Assembly (NCBI GenBank): GCA_902780915.1
Contig: CACZHK010000006.1
Location: 1-62,474 of the forward strand
Source: Pseudoselenomonas ruminantium
GTDB taxonomy: Bacteria > Bacillota > Negativicutes > Selenomonadales > Selenomonadaceae
Length of the DNA stretch: 62,474 nucleotides
Reading direction: 5' to 3'
A program made the position numbers and the translations under genes. The notes under the pieces were generated by a model. It had not been told where the DNA came from and searched no databases. It saw only the letters and a program-made list of their open reading frames with translations. Shown here piece after piece: positions 34,612 through 42,402 of the stretch (position 1 is the first letter of the stretch; every line of letters begins with the position of its first letter).

Positions 34612-35586
34612 TTATGGCTGCGAGGGAGTGCTTTCACAGGAATCAAAACCTGTAGCTATCAGCACGACATTGACAGTATCCCCCAGCTTGTCATCTGCGG
34701 AGGCACCCCAAATGATATCGGCTGATGGGCTGACAGCTTCCTGTATGATGGTGGTGGCTTCGTTCACCTCAAACATGTTGATGTTGTCCTCTGCGCCGGT
34801 GACATTGATGAGAACCTTGGTGGCTTTCCGGGCATTTTCGCCTAAAAAAGCAAATCCGACAGCTTTGCGGGCGGCCTCTGCGGCACCATGGTCAGTGCCG
34901 ATTCCCACCACGCAGGTTCCGGAATTTTTCATGACGGATTTCATATCGTCAAGATCCAGATTTATAACTCCGGGAACCGCTATCAGGGACAAGACGCTGT
35001 TTATGACCTGATAGATGAAATCGGCAATCAGAGTGAAGTCCGGGGCAGAGGGCTTTTCCTCACTAGCTGCCGCAGAGAGCAGACGGTCATTGGAAATGGA
35101 TATGAGCGTATCTGCATGTTGCTTCAGCAGACACGCGCCCTGCGCTGCCCTGTGGCTGATGTCGCTGCCTTCGGAGGTGAAAGGAAGTCCTGCAATGCCG
35201 ATGGTCAAGGCACCAAGCTCCTTGGCACAAGAGGCTATTATCGGTGCTGCGCCCGTGCCTGTACCTCCGCCCAGAGCAGTGAGGATGAATACCAGGTCGG
35301 CTCCTTCCAGAGCTTTGGTGATTTCCTCGCGGCTGCCTGCAGCAGCCTGCTCGCCGACCTCCACACTGCCCCCGGCACCTGCCCCCTGGCCAGCCGCCCC
35401 TCCAATCTGGATGCTGGACTGCGCCTTTGAACTTGCAAGGGCCTGGGCATCAGTGTCCACTGCGATGAAGTACGCAGAGCGCAGCCCAAGGTCGATGAGT
35501 GCATTGACAACCTGCCCCCCGCCAGTGCCCACGCCGATAATTTTCACTTTGTAAAGCTTCATGTCATTGCCATTCAATTCAAACAT
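34612..35586 (-). CDS. FtsZ/tubulin-like GTPase paralogue, lacking C-terminal tail
   Basis: A 324-residue FtsZ-family GTPase. Visible motifs: VKIIGVGTGGGQVVNALI (nucleotide base loop), the tubulin signature GGGTGTG at about 106-112, and a T7-loop equivalent NLDLDDMKSVM that keeps the acidic residues needed for GTP hydrolysis. The protein stops right after the core (VNVVLIATGF plus ten residues), so the linker and C-terminal peptide that bind FtsA/ZipA/SepF are missing. It is therefore unlikely to be the main division FtsZ. RBS AAGGAG precedes the ATG at 35586. Stand-alone, no division genes nearby. Confidence 0.85.
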   Translation of the reverse strand: MFELNGNDMKLYKVKIIGVGTGGGQVVNALIDLGLRSAYFIAVDTDAQALASSKAQSSIQIGGAAGQGAGAGGSVEVGEQAAAGSREEITKALEGADLVFILTALGGGTGTGAAPIIASCAKELGALTIGIAGLPFTSEGSDISHRAAQGACLLKQHADTLISISNDRLLSAAASEEKPSAPDFTLIADFIYQVINSVLSLIAVPGVINLDLDDMKSVMKNSGTCVVGIGTDHGAAEAARKAVGFAFLGENARKATKVLINVTGAEDNINMFEVNEATTIIQEAVSPSADIIWGASADDKLGDTVNVVLIATGFDSCESTPSQP

Positions 35587-35614
35587 AATCTGTCTCCTTA
35601 TGTCGTTTTTTTTG

Positions 35615-35760
35615 CATCATAGTGTATATCGTAGATTTCAACGAATTTCTTAAATCCCTGGCAGTATCTCACTTCCTCCTCATCATATTCCCAGACGGCA
35701 TCCTGTGGACGGATGGGGCGGATGGCGGAGCTCATAGGTCATACCAATGCTGGCAGAAGG
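35615..35760 (-). pseudogene. Degraded gene remnant 1 (related to 36690-36823)
   Basis: On the minus strand one frame reads SAIRPIRPQDAVWEYDEEEV then RYCQGFKKFVEIYD, but it is broken upstream by a frame change and stop (CQHWYDL*). There is no start or ribosome site. The plus-strand segments GGACGGATGGGGCGGATG and CATACCAATGCTGG are also in remnant 2. Confidence 0.4.
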
Positions 35761-35813
35761 CACAGCGGTGGTCGGTGCGCAATAGGGAGAACGTTTACGG
35801 TTGGAAAAAATAA

Positions 35814-35842
35814 TTGACAGGCGGTTAGTCAGGTGCTACCAT
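35814..35842 (+). promoter_or_regulatory. Strong promoter for a structured RNA
   Basis: TTGACA (35814-35819), a 17-bp spacer and TACCAT (35837-35842). Transcription would start near 35849, exactly at the first predicted hairpin. Confidence 0.6.
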
Positions 35843-35848
35843 GTAATT

Positions 35849-36025
35849 AAGATAACATTCGGTTTATCTTCACCGTTGAGGTTGGGGGCTTGGTCAGGGA
35901 AGTGCCCAGCAGAGGTCTTTTTGCACGGTTTGCATTGAGCCAAAGCCTGTCTAGGCGTTAGCCGAAAGAAAAATGCTGGTTGTCCTGTAGCCCGAGGCAA
36001 GCTTAGCCTTGGGCTATTTACTTTT
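35849..36025 (+). ncRNA. Candidate structured RNA or leader (about 175 nt) with own terminator
   Basis: The region behind the promoter has no open frame but clear structure. A 5' hairpin is AAGATAA/TTATCTT (35849-35871), whose loop (ATTCGGT) is complementary to AGCCGAA at 35960-35966, a possible pseudoknot. A long-range GGCTTGGTCA/TGAGCCAAAGCC pairing is visible. A terminal stem TAGCCCGAGGC/GCCTTGGGCTA (35988-35998, 36006-36016) is followed by TTTACTTTT. It could be a 6S-like RNA, whose size it matches, or a cis-acting leader of the gene at 36040. No known riboswitch consensus was recognised. Confidence 0.4.
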
Positions 36026-36039
36026 GCAGGAGTTTACGT

Positions 36040-36588
36040 GTGGATACACTGAATGAAGCTTTGAAAGCCTATCAGACATTGTTGAGAAAAGATTATTGCC
36101 TAAAGTTGGGGACAGTTTCTCAAGAAGTCATGCAGATAGTATTTTTCTTTTTGCCAGAGCATTTTATCCATTTGTCTGGTATATGTAAATTAGCAGATTT
36201 AGCAGATATTGCCAACACGAGATCAAAGAAAAACCTTTATCAGCGATTGATGTCTGGGGATATTTCGTATACGTATTTGAAATCCAGTTCATTTTTTTGT
36301 GAAATTAATCAAAGATTGAACGATTTGATATTACTGCCTGGATTGTTGGAAAATCTGAGAAGCGGAAAAGTGATTATAAGGTTTAATCCTGCAATTGCAG
36401 GAACGAGAATAAATGCTGATTTTTTGATTTATAAAAAGGAAATTGAGTTGATATATCATTTGTTTTTGAAAGAACATGGAGGGAATAGATTTGTGCCTAT
36501 TTCATTCTTTTCGCGTAGTTCACCGAAGTTTTTAATGAGGCAGACTAAGCTTAGGATATTGGATGTGAAGGTTGTCGACAGAAGTTGA
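36040..36588 (+). CDS. Putative PBECR4-type nuclease-fold protein
   Basis: A 182-residue, AT-rich gene. FFLPEHFIHLSGICKLADLADI (about 36-57) resembles the PBECR4 pattern (phage-type relative of Barnase/EndoU/ColicinE5/RelE RNase folds) in which a conserved 'hLTGi' stretch is followed by helices; the C-terminus is basic and strand-rich (TRINADFLIYKKEIELIYHLF). If right, it would be a toxin-like RNase domain, but active-site residues cannot be assigned. GTG start with GCAGGAG at 7 bases. It sits behind a structured leader and ends in a terminator; low GC suggests acquisition. Confidence 0.4.
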   Translation: MDTLNEALKAYQTLLRKDYCLKLGTVSQEVMQIVFFFLPEHFIHLSGICKLADLADIANTRSKKNLYQRLMSGDISYTYLKSSSFFCEINQRLNDLILLPGLLENLRSGKVIIRFNPAIAGTRINADFLIYKKEIELIYHLFLKEHGGNRFVPISFFSRSSPKFLMRQTKLRILDVKVVDRS

Positions 36589-36595
36589 ACATGAG

Positions 36596-36634
36596 AAAGT
36601 CCGATAGGAGTGGATGAAACATATCGGACTTTTT
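36596..36634 (+). terminator. Terminator after 36040 gene
   Basis: AAAGTCCGATA (36596-36606) pairs with TATCGGACTTT (36622-36632), ending in a T-run. Confidence 0.8.
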
Positions 36635-36689
36635 GATGTGTGTAGCTATTGGATTTTCCCTGCAAAATCTTTGCAGCACCGATTGGCAG

Positions 36690-36823
36690 GCCTGTCCAGG
36701 CGCATTTTTTGGCAGTAGTTTATGGCACGGTCATCGTATTCCCAAACGCCGTTCTGGGGACGGATGGGGCGGATGGGTTGGATGGCGGAGTTGGTGGGGG
36801 CATACCAATGCTGGTAGAAGACA
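36690..36823 (-). pseudogene. Degraded gene remnant 2 (related to 35615-35760)
   Basis: The minus-strand frame reads VFYQHWYAPTNSAIQ then PIRPIRPQNGVWEYDDRAIN and YCQ, which shares SAI-PIRPQ-VWEYD-YCQ with remnant 1. An in-frame TAG lies just upstream and there is no start, so it is a fragment. The original family is not recognised. Confidence 0.4.
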
Positions 36824-36825
36824 CA

Positions 36826-37344
36826 CTAAACATTCCAAGAAGAAGATAACTCAATCTTTATGATTTTTCCATGCCTTACATATGCAGTAAAGGCTCTGCC
36901 AAAGCCTTTGCCGATAGTATAGCTGTATCTGATGACACCATCTTTTTCATGGTATATGTATCTGTTATCTGTTCCGTATAATTCTGCAATTCTTGATTCA
37001 TTATCGCCTACAGACAATCCAGCTTCTGTTTTTATGCCGTTATTAGCGGTGCTGATGATTTCGCCAGCACTCATTGGTATGTGATTGTTGCCGCAGAAAA
37101 GGATTTTAAAAGAATTGCCATAAATGTAGGTATAAACTGTACTGCCCTGCCTATTTGTTCCATTGAGATTTCTGTCATATTCTATGCGGTCAGGATCACC
37201 ATAAATGCTCCTGACATATTCTTCGCTACTATCAAGTGTAATGCCACCGATAGACATAGATGTCAAATATTCAGCAGTCATGCTTGCGAAGCATGTTGAT
37301 GACATCAGTGCCAATGCTAAAATAAATAGAACCAATCTTTTCAT
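36826..37344 (-). CDS. Secreted protein of unknown function
   Basis: A 172-residue protein with a signal peptide (KRLVLFILALALMSSTCFA, cleavage about residue 20). The mature part contains two copies of a 'G-x-S/D-E-x-I-x-x-x-Y/G-x-P' like segment (GGITLDSSEEYVRSIYGDPD, then GLSVGDNESRIAELYGTDNR), the pattern of SmpA/OmlA- or BLIP-like small domains that occur in periplasmic proteins. RBS GAGGA before the ATG at 37344. The protein at 37496 has the same kind of segment (GNVKLGSSIPEAEASLGNPT). Confidence 0.65.
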   Translation of the reverse strand: MKRLVLFILALALMSSTCFASMTAEYLTSMSIGGITLDSSEEYVRSIYGDPDRIEYDRNLNGTNRQGSTVYTYIYGNSFKILFCGNNHIPMSAGEIISTANNGIKTEAGLSVGDNESRIAELYGTDNRYIYHEKDGVIRYSYTIGKGFGRAFTAYVRHGKIIKIELSSSWNV

Positions 37345-37441
37345 ACTCTGTTCCTCTTTTTTAAAATATATATTAGAAACTCAAAGCTGTCTATTTGCCT
37401 GCTTTTAGTTATGGTAAATTGTTCAATGAGCCACAATACTT

Positions 37442-37489
37442 TATTTAAGACAAGATGGCAAAAATGATTTCGCTATCTTGTCTTAAATA
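37442..37489. repeat. Long inverted repeat between two secreted-protein genes
   Basis: TATTTAAGACAAGAT (37442-37456) and its exact complement ATCTTGTCTTAAATA (37475-37489) form a 15-bp stem. It lies just past the stop of the lipoprotein gene at 37496. It may stop transcription although no long T-run follows. Confidence 0.6.
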
Positions 37490-37495
37490 GTAGAG

Positions 37496-38479
37496 CTAAT
37501 CAATATACCTTATGCTTATATACTTAATAATTCCCGTGCCCTGCCTGACGGCGAAGCGCAGGAGATATGGCCTCTGATTATCGTCCGTATACTTATATTC
37601 GTACAGATCAAGGTTATCGTAGGTGGACAGCATATATTCAGAGCCGTACTTGTTAAGCACTTCCTGCAAGGGGGAGCCTGCATGAATCCCTTTTGGGGTG
37701 GTTACGCTGGCATCGTCTGCTGCCATGCCAACTACTGCGCCGTAGTCATAGGCAACATCCATCAAGGGATATTCATAGCGCAGTTTGCCCTCCTCCTTGA
37801 CGGTTTTCTTGGTGGGATTGCCAAGACTGGCCTCAGCTTCAGGGATGGAGCTTCCGAGCTTCACATTGCCAAGGATGGCATTGGAGGTGGGGCGAGGCAC
37901 TGAAATTGCTTCGTTGTTTGTCGAGGCTGGTGCGGGGGAGAGGTTCTTCTCGTTGTCTGATTTATAGCTGGAATTAGGTGCATCAGGTGCAGGTTTTTCT
38001 TTGGTTGTAGAGGCATTGGATGGAGAAGAGTTGGCGGATTCTCCCAATATTTTTGCCATGATGAAGGCAGTTTCCAAAACGGTCAGGTTGTTGTCGTTGA
38101 TACTGACTGCCCCCATCTCAAAGCCGCTGTCTCCTTTGATAATGAACTGCATCCGGCAGGTAGCTGGCTTATCCTGCCAGGTGCAGTTACCTTTGAATTC
38201 GACTACGCGCTGCCCGTCTGTTGACTCGAAGGACTTCCAATCAGGTTCTCCAAAGAAACGCGCAAAGGCATCGCCGATGGGAATATTGGGTGCCATCTCC
38301 AAATGACCATTCTTGACCCTGCTGACATATTCATCGTCAAATACGGACAGAACTTCATTTTGTAAAGAAGCCACATCTTTATTGCTGCATCCAGTAAGGC
38401 CTATAATCGAAAATGCAAGCAGGCAAGCAATGATTAGAAATCGATAGATATATCTTTTTGAGTATCTCTCGTAATCCAT
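37496..38479 (-). CDS. Lipoprotein of unknown function
   Basis: A 327-residue protein with an N-terminal membrane segment and lipobox (FLIIACLLAFSIIGLTGC, Cys about 31). A Ser/Pro/Asn-rich linker (about 145-195) separates an N-terminal domain from a C-terminal domain with repeated 'LGSSIPEAEASLGNP' and 'IHAGSPLQEVLNKYGSE' elements, like the neighbouring secreted protein at 36826. Likely cell-envelope anchored. RBS AAGGCGG before the ATG at 38479. No family could be named. Confidence 0.65.
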   Translation of the reverse strand: MDYERYSKRYIYRFLIIACLLAFSIIGLTGCSNKDVASLQNEVLSVFDDEYVSRVKNGHLEMAPNIPIGDAFARFFGEPDWKSFESTDGQRVVEFKGNCTWQDKPATCRMQFIIKGDSGFEMGAVSINDNNLTVLETAFIMAKILGESANSSPSNASTTKEKPAPDAPNSSYKSDNEKNLSPAPASTNNEAISVPRPTSNAILGNVKLGSSIPEAEASLGNPTKKTVKEEGKLRYEYPLMDVAYDYGAVVGMAADDASVTTPKGIHAGSPLQEVLNKYGSEYMLSTYDNLDLYEYKYTDDNQRPYLLRFAVRQGTGIIKYISIRYID

Positions 38480-38539
38480 GAAAACACCGCCTTTACAGAA
38501 GCGTTCTACGCCTGCAATAAATAATGTAAATTGGTATTG

Positions 38540-39097
38540 TTAATATGCATCTATAAGCAGGTATGCTTCATCTGGAACAGCTTCTGAGTAACTAGAGCTG
38601 CCTGAAGAGGTGGTATACTTGTACTGCCTCCCACCATAAAATTTCATGTGATATGCTGTGTAGAATGTTAGCTCGCCCTCTATTACACTGCTGGTTGAAG
38701 CATAATCTCCTACAGGTGGCATATAGTGCCATTGGTTGTCACTGCCCAGTCTGTACATGCGCTTGTTGTCCCAGTTGTAATAGTAGTAGTGTGTTTTGGT
38801 TTCATAGATTGTGGGTGAATACAAAAGATCTAAGTCAAAACCGTTGGTTGTGAAACTGACTCTCATAACGTTGACGGCAATCTGGTAATTGGGCGGTGCA
38901 TATTTTTGCACAGCAACGGAACTTTTGTCCATATACCACGCGACACCCTGATGGGCGTTAACTAAAACCCAATTTGGATCTCCGTTTAGATGGTCAGGGT
39001 AACTGCTGGCTTTTGTTATAGATGCATTTGAAAGGAAAAACATTATCATCAAAACCGTAAATGTAAGGTTGATTAACTGTTGAAGATGTTTCGACAA
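38540..39097 (-). CDS. Secreted protein of unknown function
   Basis: A 185-residue protein with a signal peptide (INLTFTVLMIMFFLSNASITKA). The mature part is rich in Tyr and Ser (THYYYYNWDNKRMYRL, then SSGSSSYSEAVPDEAYLLID) and begins with DPNWVLVNAHQGVAWYMDKSSV, a pattern seen in small exported proteins of Negativicutes. The start is taken as TTG at 39097, 8 bases after AGGAG; a GTG at 39106 would overlap the ribosome site. Confidence 0.6.
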   Translation of the reverse strand: MSKHLQQLINLTFTVLMIMFFLSNASITKASSYPDHLNGDPNWVLVNAHQGVAWYMDKSSVAVQKYAPPNYQIAVNVMRVSFTTNGFDLDLLYSPTIYETKTHYYYYNWDNKRMYRLGSDNQWHYMPPVGDYASTSSVIEGELTFYTAYHMKFYGGRQYKYTTSSGSSSYSEAVPDEAYLLIDAY

Positions 39098-39175
39098 TGA
39101 AACCACTCCTTTTATAGATTACCTAGTTTTTCCGTAAAGGTCACGATAATGCCTGTTTATATATTTTGCTAATAA

Positions 39176-39862
39176 TTATGATTTATGTATATTAAATGCA
39201 TTTTGTAGTTCATAGGCTACCATAGCAGTCCCTGTGCGAATTTTTTTATATTCTTTCCACTCGTTAAATGAAAATAATGCGTTTGCAATAGATTTTCTCC
39301 ACCAAACTGAAAATGTACTGTCTTCTTGCAGGTTGATGTCGTAAATAATGCTATTGTAATGGATCGAGAGAGTAGCTCCTTCCTGCTCAAATTCTATTTT
39401 ATTACCATATTTCTGTGTAAGTATAGGCTGTAATTTATTATAAATATCATCGTTGGTGATGTTATCTACAGATTTGAACTTCATGCGTCTCATCTTGTCT
39501 TTGTGGAAAGACATCTGGAAATGGGAGATTATGAAGACGGCGATTAATATTAATAATCCAAATCCACCTGCGGCAATCAAGAGGAATCCCGCAATATACC
39601 CCCATTTTGTCCAGCCTATTTTACTGGGGATAGGTGCAGATGATTTCAAGACAATAGCATCTGGTGGCGCACTAGAGGTATACTGCGGTTCAACTGGAGG
39701 TGCGCTTTGTACAACAACGGGCATTTGTCGTTCCTGTATTGGTGTAGGTGAATCGTCCAGATCAATGAATTCTGATTTTGCTTCAAGAGCTGTGCCACAG
39801 CCTGAACAAAATTTAGTTCCTTCTTCATATTTTTTACCGCAGTTTTTACAAAATTTAGCCAT
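39176..39862 (-). CDS. Zinc-ribbon membrane protein
   Basis: A 228-residue protein. The N-terminal zinc ribbon has two CxxC pairs (FCKNCGKKYEEGTKFCSGCG, residues about 4-23). A Pro-rich linker, one or two membrane segments (GYIAGFLLIAAGGFGLLILIAVFII, about 85-110) and a C-terminal cytoplasmic or periplasmic domain of about 110 residues follow. The start at 39862 has GGGAGGAAG upstream and overlaps the preceding gene by 8 bases. It is the last gene of the AAA+ operon. Confidence 0.75.
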   Translation of the reverse strand: MAKFCKNCGKKYEEGTKFCSGCGTALEAKSEFIDLDDSPTPIQERQMPVVVQSAPPVEPQYTSSAPPDAIVLKSSAPIPSKIGWTKWGYIAGFLLIAAGGFGLLILIAVFIISHFQMSFHKDKMRRMKFKSVDNITNDDIYNKLQPILTQKYGNKIEFEQEGATLSIHYNSIIYDINLQEDSTFSVWWRKSIANALFSFNEWKEYKKIRTGTAMVAYELQNAFNIHKS

Positions 39863-40490
39863 TTTTACTTCCTCCCTTATCGTTGTAATGTTTGTGAAGT
39901 ACTTCATGAATAATGTTTCCGGATAAAAGTCCATTAGCGGTTATGCGCCCGTCTGGCATGATGCGGATTTCTATTTTATTTTTGGTATTTCCCCATGTAT
40001 CCTTCCAACCTTCCAAACGTGATGTCAGAAAATGAAATTCCTGGTTTGAAGAGCCCGCTAATGGTCTGGCAGTGCTGGCGAGAACTTCTATGTAGGGGCC
40101 GTCTATCAGCAAGTCTGTTTTGGAGAGCAAATCATCTACCCCTTTGGAATGCAGTTCCTTCAGTTCTGCCAAAGTCCAGCCGGAAAAGCATATGGATGAA
40201 AAATCAGGGCTTCTTTCCCTCAGTTTGCCGATAAGTTCTGCCAGTGCCTCTGCTTGACAGAAGGGTTCGCCTCCTGCAATGGTTATGCCATCAAGGTTTG
40301 GCACGGAGAGAATCTTGTCAGCCAGTACGCTGATGCTTTCTTCGTATCCTGCTTCGAAATCCCATGTTTCTGGAACGGCACAGCCATGGCAATGCCTAGA
40401 GCATCCCTGAACCCAAAGCCCTGCCCTCAGTCCTGGTCCTTCTGTTTGAGTGGCGGGAATATAGTGGTAGAGGCGCAGTTTACCAGCCAT
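39855..40490 (-). CDS. Radical-SAM activase-like 4Fe-4S protein (NrdG-type)
   Basis: A 211-residue protein with the radical-SAM cluster motif C30-x3-C34-x2-C37 (CSRHCHGC) inside LRAGLWVQGCSRHCHGC, and the following GGEPFCQ motif (about 75). These features match anaerobic ribonucleotide reductase activases (NrdG-like), which form a glycyl radical using S-adenosylmethionine. No NrdD is nearby. Its partners here are an AAA+ ATPase and DUF2997/HhH proteins, so it may activate or modify something else. It overlaps both neighbours by 8-11 bases. Confidence 0.82.
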   Translation of the reverse strand: MAGKLRLYHYIPATQTEGPGLRAGLWVQGCSRHCHGCAVPETWDFEAGYEESISVLADKILSVPNLDGITIAGGEPFCQAEALAELIGKLRERSPDFSSICFSGWTLAELKELHSKGVDDLLSKTDLLIDGPYIEVLASTARPLAGSSNQEFHFLTSRLEGWKDTWGNTKNKIEIRIMPDGRITANGLLSGNIIHEVLHKHYNDKGGSKNG

Positions 40491-40716
40491 GATGTTGTCC
40501 TTCCCTTATCTCATCTTCCTCGTAATCCTGCTGCTCCTGCCGAAGCTGCACTTCTTCTGTTTCGTAGAATTCTTCGGTGAAACTGGATTGCCAAGTGCGG
40601 CTTTCAGTGAGTTCCTCGATGATACTGATGTAGTCAGTACATCGTTTCCCCTTGATGCCATTGATATCACCCTGTACTTTGCCGTCAGGGTAAATACGAA
40701 TTTGCATGGTTGCCAT
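40480..40716 (-). CDS. DUF2997 protein
   Basis: A 78-residue protein beginning MQIRIYPDGKVQGDINGIKGKRCTDYI, the DUF2997 pattern (IRIxPDG...GxKGxxC). The C-terminal half is very acidic (EEVQLRQEQQDYEEDEIREG). DUF2997 genes are typically found with Ycf46-type AAA+ ATPases and DUF1257 (Ycf35) proteins in cyanobacteria and bacteria. Function unknown. It overlaps the radical-SAM gene by 11 bases. Confidence 0.75.
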   Translation of the reverse strand: MATMQIRIYPDGKVQGDINGIKGKRCTDYISIIEELTESRTWQSSFTEEFYETEEVQLRQEQQDYEEDEIREGQHHGW

Positions 40717-40736
40717 AGTTTTTCCTCACCGCCTTT

Positions 40737-40976
40737 TTAGAAGTCTATGACGCGGGCAGAGCCAGAGGTGATGGGAATCACATCTACAACTTCTTCTATT
40801 TTTTTGTAGAAATGAGGTTGAACATCTAGCCTTGCCACATAGTCCATGAATTCTTCTTGTGAGGCAAAACCGGATTTTCTATCTCTTTCCCTGAGAATAG
40901 CTTCGGCATCGCTTAGGTTGATGCCAGGGAGCAGAAGCAGGTCTGTCTTTTCTGCTGAGTTTACGGAAATCTTCAA
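40737..40976 (-). CDS. Small helix-hairpin-helix protein
   Basis: A 79-residue protein built around a ComEA-like HhH fold (LLLLPGINLSDAEAILRERDRKSGFASQEEF), ending GSARVIDF. Such folds bind DNA or act as protein modules. Its terminal VIDF matches the FIDF end of the larger HhH protein encoded next, pointing to a shared partner or processing signal (inference). Confidence 0.7.
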   Translation of the reverse strand: MKISVNSAEKTDLLLLPGINLSDAEAILRERDRKSGFASQEEFMDYVARLDVQPHFYKKIEEVVDVIPITSGSARVIDF

Positions 40977-40992
40977 TGGCGTTGCCTCCTTA

Positions 40993-41649
40993 CTAGAAGT
41001 CTATAAAGCGGCCATCGCTGGTCAGAGTGATGGAAAAATGATGACGTATTTCTTCTTGTGCCTGTGGTGTCAGTTTAACGCGGGAGAACAAGTCTTCAAA
41101 GGAACTGTAGGCACCATCCTTGTCTCTGACCGAGATTATCTTCATGGCTAATATGCGGTTAACGCCGGACAATTTTGTCAGTTCATCTAAGGTGGCGTTG
41201 TTGAAATTGGGAAGAGTATTTTGTGGAGGGGGATGTATAGGGAGAGGAGATTCATTTGGTGCGGTACCTGTATTTTTGACTGTAATAGATGCAGATGGTG
41301 GTACGGGAGTATTTGCAGTTTGTTGTATGGGAACTTGTGCAGATTGTGGTATGGGAGTCGGTGTAGATTGTGGCATGGGAGGTGGAGCGGGTGAAAATGG
41401 TGGCTGTACAGGCTGTTGTGTAGAATTGAGATTAGTGGCACGTTGTTCCATTTCCTTTTTCAGTGCTTTTTGCTTTACTTTGCGATTGGCATACCAGCCT
41501 GGAACTAGGAAAACAGCTATTATCAAAAAGCCCGTAAAAGCTTTGGGGAATACACCAGTATCTTCAATGATGCCCCATACAATCACAAGGCAGAACCAGG
41601 TGACTGCATAGTATAATATCCACCATAAAACTTTTTGAATCATTCCCAT
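40993..41649 (-). CDS. Membrane-anchored helix-hairpin-helix protein
   Basis: A 218-residue protein. Two N-terminal membrane helices (ILYYAVTWFCLVIVWGII and FTGFLIIAVFLVPGWYA) are followed by a basic stretch, a long Pro/Gln-rich linker (about 75-145) and a C-terminal ComEA-like HhH domain (NNATLDELTKLSGVNRILAMKII), ending GRFIDF. The HhH module is thus tethered to the inner membrane. RBS GGCAGGGAAG. The Pro-rich linker is coded with many repeated CCx triplets. Confidence 0.7.
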   Translation of the reverse strand: MGMIQKVLWWILYYAVTWFCLVIVWGIIEDTGVFPKAFTGFLIIAVFLVPGWYANRKVKQKALKKEMEQRATNLNSTQQPVQPPFSPAPPPMPQSTPTPIPQSAQVPIQQTANTPVPPSASITVKNTGTAPNESPLPIHPPPQNTLPNFNNATLDELTKLSGVNRILAMKIISVRDKDGAYSSFEDLFSRVKLTPQAQEEIRHHFSITLTSDGRFIDF

Positions 41650-41662
41650 CTTCCCTGCCTCC

Positions 41663-42388
41663 TTAGATAGCCACCGTCAGGACGATGGAATTGTCTTCCA
41701 TGATTTCTTCGTTTTCTACTGTTAGTTTTTTTTCTTCCAGCTTCTTCTTCACATTCATATAGGTATGCTCTTGCACGGCACTTCTATAACCCTCGTCCAG
41801 TTGCCTCATGGCATCATAGACAGCGCGGGTATCTTTGTAGCCCGTGAAGCTGAGTTCATAGGGTACGCCTGGCTCCTTTTGGCGGAATTCCAGGGTGAAG
41901 CCTTCCAGTTCGCAGATTAGGGTCCGGTTCTTGCGGTATAGTTTCTTTTGGGCACCATATTTTAGCAGAGTTTCTTCCAAAAGTTCCTTGTCCGTGTAGA
42001 TGGTGGGCAGGGTTCCTTCGATTTTTGGCTCGATTTTCGTTGCCTGGGGTTCCACATAAAGAATCTGCCTGTTGGCGCTTCTCTGCAGGTCACGGAAGAA
42101 GGTTTTGATCTTGTTCATATCATCGCTTTTGCTGAAATTGGCCTGCCACTTGCCCTCATGCTTTTCCCAGAAGAACCACAGCTCTTTGTCGATATGGGTC
42201 TTATACATTTCGCCCCAAGGCTCGGCATCGTGTCCGGCACCTTTGACAGTTTGCAATAAATCTTGCTCGTCTTTGAAGTTCGTAGCCATTCGCATGGTAT
42301 TTGATTCAACCCATTCGTTGAATTTCTTCTCGCCCATGACGGCCCTCATGCCGAGGGCGATGGGTATGACTAGAAGACAGATGGACAT
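41663..42388 (-). CDS. Possible DUF1257 (Ycf35)-like protein
   Basis: A 241-residue protein. The C-terminal half (TDKELLEETLLKYGA then FTLEFRQKEPGVPYELSFTG, and a final KKLEEKKLTVENEEIMEDNS) follows the layout of DUF1257/Ycf35: a 'rELL..aL..lG' helix, strands, and a closing helix-strand unit. The N-terminal half has a short hydrophobic start (MSICLLVIPIALGMRAVMG) and a polar helical region that DUF1257 lacks. The identification leans on its position next to a Ycf46-like ATPase and DUF2997. RBS GGGAGGG. Confidence 0.5.
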   Translation of the reverse strand: MSICLLVIPIALGMRAVMGEKKFNEWVESNTMRMATNFKDEQDLLQTVKGAGHDAEPWGEMYKTHIDKELWFFWEKHEGKWQANFSKSDDMNKIKTFFRDLQRSANRQILYVEPQATKIEPKIEGTLPTIYTDKELLEETLLKYGAQKKLYRKNRTLICELEGFTLEFRQKEPGVPYELSFTGYKDTRAVYDAMRQLDEGYRSAVQEHTYMNVKKKLEEKKLTVENEEIMEDNSIVLTVAI

Positions 42389-42402
42389 ATTCTATCCCTC
42401 CC

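Noticed and set aside
30873..34646. A very long minus-strand open frame (over 1200 codons) opposite the second FIST kinase
   Set aside because: The kinase on the plus strand has all domain motifs and a good ribosome site. The antisense frame is His/Gly/Leu-rich with no domain and merely mirrors GC-rich codon bias; a similar shadow lies opposite the first kinase.
35849..36025. Cobalamin, TPP or SAM riboswitch
   Set aside because: None of the conserved core strings of these classes could be found, so it is left as an unassigned structured RNA.
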